Of a stretch of DNA of 64,000 nucleotides, positions 1 through 9,900 are shown in pieces. The DNA lies in NCBI GenBank assembly GCA_902785075.1, contig CACZXN010000003.1, positions 28,577 to 92,576 of the forward strand, in the 5' to 3' direction. Origin of the DNA: an uncultured Bacteroidales bacterium. GTDB lineage: Bacteria; Bacteroidota; Bacteroidia; Bacteroidales; Bacteroidaceae. How positions within the stretch are numbered: the stretch's first letter is position 1; every line of letters begins with the position of its first letter. Under the pieces are notes generated by a model. It saw only the letters and a list, made by a program, of their open reading frames with translations. It was not told where the DNA came from and ran no database searches. The position numbers were made by a program, and so were the translations under genes.

Positions 1-3000
1 ATGCTTCACGAGGAACGATTTCTGTTCCGTTCTGTCGTTGAATGGTTGTGACATTAAATGGAAGAGCCAATGTTTCCCATCCCTGACACGTCTGATAGCC
101 AGATGTCATGCTGTAGTTGTGTTCGTAGGTGATACGCTGAGCAGTAAAGGCTTTCGGGCAATAGAATGGATTGCCGCTCTCTGCATCACTCAGCGTTATC
201 TCCTCCGCCACATTATCTACCACAACATTACGCACTGTTGTTGGTGCATATTTCTTATCCTTGACATATAGTAGCAAGTTCGGATTCTTTATGTTGCCGT
301 TAAACTGCACCTCAGGATTCCAGATAATCGCTGCTAAATCTGTGCAATTAGCCAACGCATTTGTCTCCACACCAATCACCGTCCATTGTCTGTCATTTGC
401 TGTACAGGTTGCAGGAACTGTTAAGGTTGCTCCATAATTTCCACTTGCCAGTTGGATAGTTTTATCGCTATACGACACTACTTTGTAGTTCACATTCCCG
501 ACAGCAAATTCCATCACATCTTCCATGAACTCAATCTCCAAAGTGACATTAGATTCAATCTTCGTTGAATACATGTAATTGACAACGCTAGAAGTTACGT
601 CCGTTCCATTCAATGTGACTGACTTAATACGATATCCTTCGTCTGGTGTGATAACTACAACCGCATTCGTTCCTTCAGCAACAGTAAATACCTTACTCTG
701 CTCAAGGATAGCAATTCCTTCATAGGTCACACCTCCATTACCTGTTGATTTGATAGTGAAAGAATAAGTTGTAACAGGTATTGCTTCAAATGTTACCTCT
801 ATATTCGTATCGCTAGTGATATTCTCTATTGTCAGTTGATTGTTTACAACTTGACCTATCATATCTTTGTTATTTACATTGACACTTGCCAAGCGATAAC
901 CGCTATCTGCTGAGAATGTGATGCTGATAGAATTTCCTTCTTTTACAGAGAACTCACGACTTTGATTTCTAACAACTACGCTATTATATGTTACACGTCC
1001 ATTTCCTGATGACACGATATTAATTGTATATGTAGGAATGGCTTCAAATATCACCTCTAATGTAGTATTTGCATTAATGCCAGAAATCGTGTACTGAAGA
1101 TTCGTGACACTTGATATGATATCTTTGCTGTTTAGTTTTACGCTCTTGAGTCTATTGCCTGCATCTGGAGCGAATGATACTACAGCATCCGTCCCCTCAA
1201 TTAAAGTGAATGAACTGCTTTTACCTCTCACGGCTGTCCCATTATATGATGCAGAGCCATTACCAGATGACACAATAGTTAATAAATATGATATTCGTTC
1301 AAATACTACTTCCAATGAAGTATCAGTAGTGATATTCGTTATCGTGTATTGGTTATTCGCAACCTTAGAAGTTACATCTGTTCCATTCAATGTAACAGAC
1401 TTTATGCGATAACCTTCGTCTGGTGTGAATGAGACAACAGCATCTGTGCCGTATGAAACAGTGATGGTTGATGTCTTGCTGCGAATGGCTGTCTCATCAT
1501 ATGTTACAGAACCATTACCTGTTGACGTTATAGACAATGTACAGATGATTTCTTCAAACTCTACTTCTATGGAAGTATTTGACCCAATACCACTGATAGT
1601 ATATTGGTTATTCTTTACATTCGACGTTACATCCTCATTGTTCAGCTTAACGCTCATAATTCGATATCCATCGTCAGGAGTGATTGTAACTGTTACATAC
1701 GTACCTTCAACAACGGTAAATGTATTGCTCTTGTTGCGTATGGCTGTTCCATCATAAGTCACGGAGCCATTATCACCAACCTTGACTGTCAAAGAATATG
1801 TAGTAGGAGGTATCTCTTCGAATACAACCTCAACACTTGTATTCGATGAAATATTGCTGATTGTCAGTTGTCCATCAACAATTTGTCCGGTCATATCTGT
1901 CTTGTTGACAGTTACGCTTGCTACTCGATACCCCTTATCTGGCGAGAATGAAATTGTTATGGAACCACCTTCCCTGACAGAATAACTCTGACTTTGGTTT
2001 CTGATTACTGCTCCATCATAACCTACGTTTCCATTACCAGTAGACAATATACTGATGGTGTAATTAGGTATAGCTTCGAATACAACTTCTATTGTTGTAT
2101 TTGCTGTAACGCTACTGATTGTGTACTTACCGTCTTTGATGTTGGAAGTAACATCAACAGAATTAACCATTAGGCTCTTGATGCGATATCCTTCATCTGG
2201 AGTAATTAATAGTGTTGCAGAAGAACTTTCAACTACATTGAAAGTATTGGTCTTACTACGTGTAGTAACATCATTGTAGGATACAGTTCCACTACCTGTT
2301 GCAGTAATAGACAATGTGTATGTGATTCGTTCAAATTCTACTTCCAACGTTGTGTCAGTGGTGATGTTCGTTATCGTGTATTGGTTATTCGCAACCTTGG
2401 AAGTTACATCGGTTCCATTCACTTTGACAGACTTAATACGATAACCATCATCTGGCGTAAAGGTCACAATTGTAGATGCTCCTTCAACAATAGTAAATGC
2501 ACTACTCGTACCACGAACAGCAGTTCCATTGTACGTTACAGACCCATTACCCGTTGCCTTTAAGGTCAATGTAAAGTTTGTTGGTGGGATTACCTCGAAC
2601 GCTACCTCGATTGTCATATCAGCAGAGATGTTTTCTATCGTCAGCTGGTTATTCACCACTTGAGCCGTCTTATTATCACCATTTACTTTTACACTTGCCA
2701 GACGATAGCCGCTATCTGGTGTAAAGGATATAGAGATAGAATTACCTTCTCTTATCGTAAACTCCTTACTTTGATTCCTTATGATAGAACTGCCATACGT
2801 AACTTTACCATTACCTTCCGATACAATACTGATAGTGTAGTTTGGAATCTGTTCAAACACAACCTCCAATGTGGTATTAGTTTTAATGTTAGTAATTGTG
2901 TACTGATTGTTCTTTACGCTTGATGTTACGTCTGTATCGTTCAATTTAATTGACTTGATACGATAGCCGTCATCAGGAACAATAGATAATGACGCATTAT

Positions 3001-4669
3001 TTCCATAGCTGATTGTGAAAGAACTGCTCTTCCCACGAACTGTTGTTTCTGCATAAGTAACAGTCCCATTACCTGTTGACTTGATTGTCAATGAATATGT
3101 AATTTGTTCAAATTCAACTTCTATGGAAGCGTCCGATGTGATATTACTTATCGTGTATTGATTATTTACAATGCTCGATGTGACATCCTTCCCATTTAAT
3201 TTTACGGACTTGAGTTTATAGCCCGTATCTGGGGTTATCGTTATGGTCGCAGATGAACCATCTGGAATAGTAAACGAACTAGTCTTTTCACGGATAGTAG
3301 AAGCATTATAAGACACAAAGCCATTACCTATAGACGTAATTGTTAAATCATGATTTGCATTGACTGTAACAGTACATGTGTCTCGTACCGATTTGTCTGA
3401 AGACATCACAATAATATTAGCGTGTCCTGGCTCTTTTGCTGTTACAAATCCAGAAGATGTTACTGTTGCAACAGTCAAATTATCACTTTCCCATAATAGT
3501 ATATTATCTTCTGCATCTATCGGTAAATATGATGCAGATAATTGACGAGTTTCATTTTCGACTAAAATCAGATTATGAACATCAACGATTATTTTTTCTA
3601 TCGAACTCACGTCTTCTTGTAAATTTGCATTTTTCCAATTAGATGCCATGTATTCATTTAACGACCCTTTAGGGATGTTAACTATGCAGTTATTCCCTGG
3701 GACTATACCCGTAGGAGGAATATTAGTTTTCATGTGAATTGTAAAAGTGCCTTCTGATATAAACCCACCCTGTAAATTCACATATTGTCCACTCCCACCA
3801 TAATAATATGTAAACCCCACTGTACCAGACAAAATACTCTTCAAATTGTTTCCTAAAAACAAATGGGCACCATCTTTTAGGATAAAAGCGCTTGCATTAT
3901 ATTCTGTAAGAGAAGATGGTATCATTATTGTGTCTGGACGAAAACCATTATAAACAATTTCCCTTTTATTGTTACTAATACCTACAAAAGCATATGAACC
4001 TATATATTGTAGTTGATTACAATCTTCAATATTTACAGATGTCAGATTAGGACATGAAAACGCCCGATCTCCAATATATTTTATATTCGGAGGCAAGTGA
4101 ACAGAAAGTAATGATGGAATTCCACTAAAAGCATTACTTTGAATAGAATCAATATTTTCTCCAATAATTAAATGATTAGGAGTATAATCCCATGCCTGGC
4201 TAAATGTGGTTGTTGCACTTAACCCGTATTCTTTTAATTTACAATTTATTAAGACGGTGTCTATTTTTAAGTACTTTTGTGTATTTCCTTCACATACACT
4301 ATGCACAGATGTACAACTTTTCGGGATTGCAAGATATTTTAATTTGCAATCGCTATTCAAAGCAAAAAAGTACCCATGAAAATAATCGTCTTCTGTATAA
4401 TTGATATTTGGATCTTGTACAATATTAACATCATATAAATCCAATCTACCATCAAGGCTTCTGTCTTGTATTAAAGAGCCTATGAATTTAATATCAGTAG
4501 CATTAATATACCCAATAACTTTCAAATTTCTTACTGTTTGTTGGTCTGCATAGCTTATTTCGCTTGACAACCAACCAGGATTTTGATTATCTACAACCAG
4601 ATCCGTCGCTTGAGCGAAAACCACTATACACAAACATAACAATAAATTTAATATGATAAACCTCTTCAT
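1..4669 (-). CDS. Giant BspA/InlB-like surface protein, C-terminus beyond window
   Basis: No stop is reached before the window edge, so at least 1556 residues are encoded. Residues 1-20 are a signal peptide (MKRFIILNLLLCLC...FAQ). Residues about 100-345 hold BspA-type leucine-rich repeats (IGDRAFSCPNLTSVNI, YIGSYAFVG). Residues about 355-437 resemble a Big_2 bacterial Ig domain (VENETRQLSASYLP...ATVTSSGFVTAKEPG). Eleven divergent InlB B-like (Flg_new_2-type) repeats of about 85 residues follow to about residue 1378. The visible remainder is a module (AAIIWNPEV, NPNLLLYVKDKKYAP, FYCPKAFTAQ, GWETLALPF) also present in the xylanase at 6969-10871, which ends in a T9SS-type tail; this protein probably does too, but its end is not visible. 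By family it should be a surface adhesin or matrix protein; no catalytic motif was seen. It starts 9 bases after the DUF2971 gene, so the two are probably co-translated. Confidence 0.85.
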   Translation of the reverse strand, partial: MKRFIILNLLLCLCIVVFAQATDLVVDNQNPGWLSSEISYADQQTVRNLKVIGYINATDIKFIGSLIQDRSLDGRLDLYDVNIVQDPNINYTEDDYFHGYFFALNSDCKLKYLAIPKSCTSVHSVCEGNTQKYLKIDTVLINCKLKEYGLSATTTFSQAWDYTPNHLIIGENIDSIQSNAFSGIPSLLSVHLPPNIKYIGDRAFSCPNLTSVNIEDCNQLQYIGSYAFVGISNNKREIVYNGFRPDTIMIPSSLTEYNASAFILKDGAHLFLGNNLKSILSGTVGFTYYYGGSGQYVNLQGGFISEGTFTIHMKTNIPPTGIVPGNNCIVNIPKGSLNEYMASNWKNANLQEDVSSIEKIIVDVHNLILVENETRQLSASYLPIDAEDNILLWESDNLTVATVTSSGFVTAKEPGHANIIVMSSDKSVRDTCTVTVNANHDLTITSIGNGFVSYNASTIREKTSSFTIPDGSSATITITPDTGYKLKSVKLNGKDVTSSIVNNQYTISNITSDASIEVEFEQITYSLTIKSTGNGTVTYAETTVRGKSSSFTISYGNNASLSIVPDDGYRIKSIKLNDTDVTSSVKNNQYTITNIKTNTTLEVVFEQIPNYTISIVSEGNGKVTYGSSIIRNQSKEFTIREGNSISISFTPDSGYRLASVKVNGDNKTAQVVNNQLTIENISADMTIEVAFEVIPPTNFTLTLKATGNGSVTYNGTAVRGTSSAFTIVEGASTIVTFTPDDGYRIKSVKVNGTDVTSKVANNQYTITNITTDTTLEVEFERITYTLSITATGSGTVSYNDVTTRSKTNTFNVVESSSATLLITPDEGYRIKSLMVNSVDVTSNIKDGKYTISSVTANTTIEVVFEAIPNYTISILSTGNGNVGYDGAVIRNQSQSYSVREGGSITISFSPDKGYRVASVTVNKTDMTGQIVDGQLTISNISSNTSVEVVFEEIPPTTYSLTVKVGDNGSVTYDGTAIRNKSNTFTVVEGTYVTVTITPDDGYRIMSVKLNNEDVTSNVKNNQYTISGIGSNTSIEVEFEEIICTLSITSTGNGSVTYDETAIRSKTSTITVSYGTDAVVSFTPDEGYRIKSVTLNGTDVTSKVANNQYTITNITTDTSLEVVFERISYLLTIVSSGNGSASYNGTAVRGKSSSFTLIEGTDAVVSFAPDAGNRLKSVKLNSKDIISSVTNLQYTISGINANTTLEVIFEAIPTYTINIVSSGNGRVTYNSVVVRNQSREFSVKEGNSISITFSADSGYRLASVNVNNKDMIGQVVNNQLTIENITSDTNIEVTFEAIPVTTYSFTIKSTGNGGVTYEGIAILEQSKVFTVAEGTNAVVVITPDEGYRIKSVTLNGTDVTSSVVNYMYSTKIESNVTLEIEFMEDVMEFAVGNVNYKVVSYSDKTIQLASGNYGATLTVPATCTANDRQWTVIGVETNALANCTDLAAIIWNPEVQFNGNIKNPNLLLYVKDKKYAPTTVRNVVVDNVAEEITLSDAESGNPFYCPKAFTAQRITYEHNYSMTSGYQTCQGWETLALPFNVTTIQRQNGTEIVPREA
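538..3361 (-). repeat. Eleven tandem repeats of about 255 bp (InlB/Flg_new_2-like units)
   Basis: Each unit encodes about 85 residues with the pattern GNGxVTYxxTxxR, a variable turn, TPDxGYRIKSVxxNGxDVT, NNQYTISNI and EVxFE. Units 3, 6 and 10 (counted from the N-terminus) belong to a distinct class: they begin PNYTI/PTYTI, carry RNQS and GYRLASV or GYRVASV, and have QLTI instead of QYTI. The array therefore has a higher-order period of three to four units, as expected if blocks of several units were duplicated together. Nucleotide divergence between units is substantial, so the array is not a recent simple tandem expansion. Confidence 0.85.
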
Positions 4670-4678
4670 AATATGTTT

Positions 4679-5590
4679 CTATTTAAGTCTAAATGGGATA
4701 TTTGATTTGCTCACTCTCATTTTTAAATTACAAGAATGGATTTCATTCTTAATAACATGTCGCATTACTTTCACGTCCATACAGGGCCCCAAAATAATTC
4801 CTGTCAAAGAACAAGCAGGAATTGGTATTTCGATATATGGATCTACTTCTATTTTAGAAGGATACAATAACATAGGATCTATACTGAAATCATTACTATC
4901 TATTATACCATAGTTCTTATAACCCACTAATCTAAACTCTTTTTCATATTGATAGTCCTTATATTTAATAAAAGGAGATATATCAAAACATATTGTAGAT
5001 AACTCTGATATTTTTTTTTCTATTGTGAGCGGCTTACCCTCACTAATATATGGCCTCATAATCAAATCATACAAAAAAGAAATATTTTCTTTAAAACTAC
5101 GATGAATTGTATTCATATTATACGCAACAAAACCTATTCTCACATGTTCCTGTCCAATTAGTTTTTCTATATCGAATTTCAAACATACACCTTTACCTCT
5201 ATTCCCATACAAAGACCACATGGGAAGATAATCTTTCTTTGCAGAAAATGAGATAACATATGGAACCGTTCCGATTTCTATATTAGTCCCACATACTGAT
5301 TCAAAATAGTCCTCTTTACATTGTTTTTCCCATTCTTCTGTTTGATATACTTCTGAAAGCCTCATTATTTCCGGAGTTACTCTTTTTATTTCATATTGAG
5401 GAAGAAGTGTTTTAACTACCTCATAACCTCGTTTCATTTCGGTTGGGTCATTAACTTTGAAAATATTTGACGCTCTAAACACTAAGCCTTTTTTGTCTTT
5501 GCTTTTACGATAGTTTTCTAATATTGCAAATAGAGTTTCAAGGCTCGTATAATGATACACATAGCGAATATGATTTATTTCCTCAAGCAT
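4679..5590 (-). CDS. DUF2971-family protein
   Basis: A 303-residue soluble protein without signal peptide. It begins with the DUF2971 pattern YVYHYTSLETLFAILEN, followed by FRASNIFKVNDPTEMKRG, a central VISFSAKKDYLPMWSLYGNRGKGVCLKFD block and a C-terminal EFRLVGYKN. These match the family hallmarks (YKYTS, NDPxE, FS...MWxxYxxxxxGxxxxFD). The biochemical role of DUF2971 is not established; members are often found in accessory and defence-like regions. Here it lies 84 bases after a BACON lipoprotein gene and 9 bases before the giant surface-protein gene, all on one strand. The gene looks more A+T-rich than the xylanase region next to it, which could mean separate acquisition. A cytoplasmic protein inside an otherwise secreted-protein operon is unexpected. 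Confidence 0.8.
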   Translation of the reverse strand: MLEEINHIRYVYHYTSLETLFAILENYRKSKDKKGLVFRASNIFKVNDPTEMKRGYEVVKTLLPQYEIKRVTPEIMRLSEVYQTEEWEKQCKEDYFESVCGTNIEIGTVPYVISFSAKKDYLPMWSLYGNRGKGVCLKFDIEKLIGQEHVRIGFVAYNMNTIHRSFKENISFLYDLIMRPYISEGKPLTIEKKISELSTICFDISPFIKYKDYQYEKEFRLVGYKNYGIIDSNDFSIDPMLLYPSKIEVDPYIEIPIPACSLTGIILGPCMDVKVMRHVIKNEIHSCNLKMRVSKSNIPFRLK

Positions 5591-5674
5591 ACTCTATTAA
5601 TATTTTTACTTCATACTTCTTTTATCATATATAACAATACAAAACAGTCACTCATAAGGATACTATCACTCCTG

Positions 5675-6937
5675 TTATAATCCTGGTGTTACGTTATCAT
5701 CACCACCTGGCCAATCATCATTCGTGACAAACGATATACTATTACTATACTGAATGCCAACTGCACTCATAGCGTAAGCACGGATATAATATGTAGTTCC
5801 TGCCTTGAGACCTGTCAACTGAATGGAAGCAATTCCTTGCTGAGCTGAACCTGTCTGAGACTTGTAGGCATCAGTAACTTTATCGGGCATGTGATTCGTG
5901 CTTGAATAGCAGATGCCATACTCTGTCACAGGGAACATCGAAGTATAGTTGAACGTGACGGTTGCCCCTTCTTTATTGGTATCAGAGACCTTCACATCGG
6001 TAATCTCAGGCAAAGTGGCTGCAGCCTGCGTAACAGACACACTATACTTGTTAGATGCTGACTCAATGTTAATGACTGCTGTACGTTCAAACAATGTTGT
6101 ATTGTCCTCACATTTGACGGTTAATGTCGCATCACCTTTACCACTTGTCTGTTCGAGTTTTGCCCAACTTTGATTTGAACTGGCTGTCCACGAAGCGTCA
6201 CCATTCAGTTGTATTGTATATGCTGCCGTTGGTGCAGAAGCGGTAATCGATGTGGTGCTTACATTCAGAGTGGATTGATGATATTCTTGATTGATGGTCA
6301 CATCCTTGCGCAACTTACTATTCTCTGTTGTTATCACAAGTGTGGCTGGTATACGAGCTGAGGTCTCGGACGAATTCTCCTGAACGTTCACTTGAATGGT
6401 CTGTGATCCTTTTCCAGCATAAGCGCTCAACGTGAACCAGTCTTGCTTACCTGCAATTGACCAATTGGCGTTCGATGTTATGTGGAATTCTTTCATGCCT
6501 GCATGATAGTCAAAGGTCAAGGTCTCTGGAGAGACTGTCAATGTCTCGGATGCAATCGTCTGGGTTACAATGATACTACGACTGATTCCACCATCTGTCT
6601 TGATAACCAATGTCATCTTACGGTTGTCGACAGACGATGGGTTAGCAGAATTTGCTGTCACCATAACGGTAGCATTACCTGTTCCCTCGGATGGGTTGAC
6701 AACTAACCAATCACCATCACTACCCGTTTGTTTCTGAATCGTCCAATGGCAATTAGCTGTTATGACGATGGTACCAGTCAGTTCATCACCACCAATCGTG
6801 ATATTACCAGATTCCACATTCAGGATGTCCGAGTTCACAACAGGTCCATCCTCATCGTCTCCACCACCACATGATGTGACAAACAGCATGCTACACAGGG
6901 TCAAGAGGAGAAACAAATTACGAAAGACATTTTTCAT
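5675..6937 (-). CDS. BACON-domain surface lipoprotein (copy 1)
   Basis: A 420-residue lipoprotein with signal LFLLLTLCSMLFVTSC; the lipobox cysteine is followed by GGGDDEDGP, an acidic stretch typical of Bacteroidetes surface export. Three BACON-type beta-sandwich domains follow at about 37-128, 130-222 and 223-306 (ANCHWTIQ, SNANWSIAG, GDASWTASSNQSW, each ending near VTQ or INQE). The last about 110 residues resemble a fibronectin type III fold (TEYGICYSS, LKAGTTYYIRAYA). BACON domains are linked to glycan or mucin binding in gut Bacteroidetes. The same architecture occurs at 10884-12164, and the two copies flank the GH10 gene. It begins 31 bases after the GH10 stop and is likely a glycan-capturing partner of the xylanase; the ligand is unknown. 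Confidence 0.85.
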   Translation of the reverse strand: MKNVFRNLFLLLTLCSMLFVTSCGGGDDEDGPVVNSDILNVESGNITIGGDELTGTIVITANCHWTIQKQTGSDGDWLVVNPSEGTGNATVMVTANSANPSSVDNRKMTLVIKTDGGISRSIIVTQTIASETLTVSPETLTFDYHAGMKEFHITSNANWSIAGKQDWFTLSAYAGKGSQTIQVNVQENSSETSARIPATLVITTENSKLRKDVTINQEYHQSTLNVSTTSITASAPTAAYTIQLNGDASWTASSNQSWAKLEQTSGKGDATLTVKCEDNTTLFERTAVINIESASNKYSVSVTQAAATLPEITDVKVSDTNKEGATVTFNYTSMFPVTEYGICYSSTNHMPDKVTDAYKSQTGSAQQGIASIQLTGLKAGTTYYIRAYAMSAVGIQYSNSISFVTNDDWPGGDDNVTPGL

Positions 6938-6968
6938 CTTTTTTATTTTTTAATATCCCCTTTGGGAA

Positions 6969-9900
6969 TTACTTCACCATCAATTTCTTTCCATCTATGA
7001 TATATACACCTCGTTTCAGTTCGCCTTGTACTTTACGTCCAGTCAAGTCGTATGTACCATTCTGTAATTCCATGATTCCGACATCCTGTAATTCCATAAT
7101 ACCTGTCTCATCGTCATCATGGATTGGAATATATCTTGGAGCTACAGCATTCGTTGGGATAGACATATAGGCTTCAAATGGTTTTACTGTACGATAGTTT
7201 GGCATAAATACGCTTCCCTCTGCGAAGTTCGAGCCTTGATCGTTCTTATTGATGGCATATACCATCGGAGATGCTTCTACATGATCGAAGCATGGAGTGA
7301 ACACATGGTCGCCTCGATGTGACGTCTTAAGCGTTGTTACTGGAATCGTCACGTTCTCCGACTCAAAGATGATATTGCCAGTCAAAATATAAGGTGTCGC
7401 ATAGGCTTCATTGTTAGGCATACTGATGATATATGGAGTATTGGCCTTGATGGCATCAGACCAGATGAACCCGTCATCACTCAAATCGCACAACCAGAAT
7501 TTACGTACAGAACCATCAGTTGCCGTGAACGGAGATATAACTCCTAGACGTTCATGACTGATAATCTGGACATCGAATGGCAAGGCTATTGTCTCCCATC
7601 CACGGCACTCGTCGATACCGGTTGTCTGCGAGAACTTATGTGTATAGCTGATGCTTTGCGCGGTGAACGACTGCGGACAATAGAAACTACCTTCATCACT
7701 CAGAACAATATCACCAGCCTTACCGTCAATCACTACGTTCTGAACACCCTGCGGAGCATACACCTTGTTCTTCACATACATCAGCAGGTTCGGATTCGTT
7801 AAGCCGGCTGCCGTTGCGGTCGAAGCCATCAACACCTGAGCATTCCAGATAATCGCTGCCAAGTGGTTGCATCCATCGAACACTTTTCCCATCGTTGTGA
7901 TGTTCTTTGATGGCATTTCTACGGAAATGATGTTCATGCCGCTGAAAGCACCTGTAGGAGCAGTGTTATTCTCGAAGCGGGCATTTGCCATATTCAAGTG
8001 TTTCAATTCCTTCATGGTTCTAAGGAACGTCATATCCGTTGCATTCACAGCACCCTTGCCTTGACACTCTATCGTCAACTCTTCCAAACCATCCGTTCCG
8101 CGCCACTTCAATGCATCCTCCACATGACCTGCCTCAGCAAGGTAAACTGTCCTGCCGTTGAAGAAATATGTAATGGGCAGAGTCAGCACTTTAGAGTTGT
8201 TCTTGTATGGCTTCACAACCATTGCGTTAATGGTGCAAAGACCTGTGAGAGGAGTTTTGCCCAGAAACAGCTCAGAAGAAGTCGTTGGAGCACTGCCATC
8301 TGTGGTATAATAGATGGCTGCATCTGCTTCCGTTGTAGTCAGCTCGAAGTTCAGACCATCGTACGACTTCAACGTAACTTCTGCACAAGTGAAGTTATTA
8401 GGTGTGAACGACCCACCCACTGGATCAAGACCAGTTGCAAAGGCTTTGTATTTCACAACTCTATTATCAGTCAACGTGATTGGAGTGGTATATAGCGTAC
8501 TATTCTCTGTCACTTCCTTGCCGCCAATCTCATAGCGAATCTGTGAATTAGGCGTTGAACAAGACAATGTCAGCAATCCATCTTTATAATCCACTGTTAC
8601 ACCATAGACACTCAACCAGTCAACAGTGAACTTCGTAACCTCAGAAGGTTGCATTTCGTCGTGAACAGCAATCGCACTAACCGTACAGTTGAATGTTATC
8701 GTGATAGGTCCTTCATACAATGCACTCTCTTCATTTGGTATCGTACCATCAGTGGTGTAATAGATTCTTGCTCCTGAGGTTGCACAACTCATGGTCAATA
8801 CATTGCTCGTTCCATTACGGGTAATCGTCGGAGCCTGACAGACAGGACTGCCTACCTCGTAGTCATAGGTAGCCACGTCGGAGGTTTCGTACCCTTCAAC
8901 AACAGCAATCGCTTTGACTGTGCAGTCTTTGGGTAATGACAACGGGTTGCTGTACTTCGTACTTGAGGTTGTCGGTGTGGAACCGTTTGTTGTATAGTAG
9001 ATCGTTGCATCGAATGGACTATCAATGATCAGTTGATTATTCTTTTTTATAAAGGTAGGCTTCGGACATTGGTCTTCCAGATATACATCAAATTGGATGT
9101 TATCGAAGTAGTAGTTGTTGGCATCCTCGAAATAGTTGAGGCTGAAGGCCATCGAGCGCATCGGAAGCTGGTCGGAAGAATTAGCAGCATCCATCGTTCC
9201 CTCAAAGGAGAAATGCTGCCATTCCTCAGAAAAATATCTATCCATATTGTATACACCTCCGAGAATTGTCATTGAGATATAGGAACCTGGTTCCTCATGA
9301 GCCTCAGTTGCAACGTGCGCATAGGTATCAGCACGATAGTCATACGACAGACGGAATTTAGTTCCCTCACTAACAGGATGGTTCAAGCGGAACCAGAACT
9401 GATTCTCCCATGCTTCGCTCTTCATCGCGGTTGCCGCAACCTTGATACCACGAGTCCCATTCACTCCTACACCATTGGTAATCGTTGCGGGAAGGACGTC
9501 GCCTGAATTTATCTTCTCAAAGAAACTACTTACATCACTACCCTCCATATCACCATTATTAATCAAGTTGACAACATTGACATTGGAGCTTCCACCAGCC
9601 ACATCGATACTGGCTTCACGTTCGTAGGTGCTGCCATCTGTCGCATATACCACAGCTTTCAGGTCATGCTGGCCTGTTGTGTTAGGAGTGTATTCCAACT
9701 CGTATGGAGCCTCTGTAAGGGTTTTGTAGAGTTGGCCCTTTGCATAGAAGTCGATATGGTCAATGGTCTTTGTTCGCATTTTGGCACGTATAGTGATGGG
9801 TAACGGCTCTCCCTGCGTTGCTGCAGTGGAGGCAGGTTTGATATAAACCGATGCTTCTTTCTTCATGCCAGGGAACGGACTTTTAGCGTTGATGGCAGCA

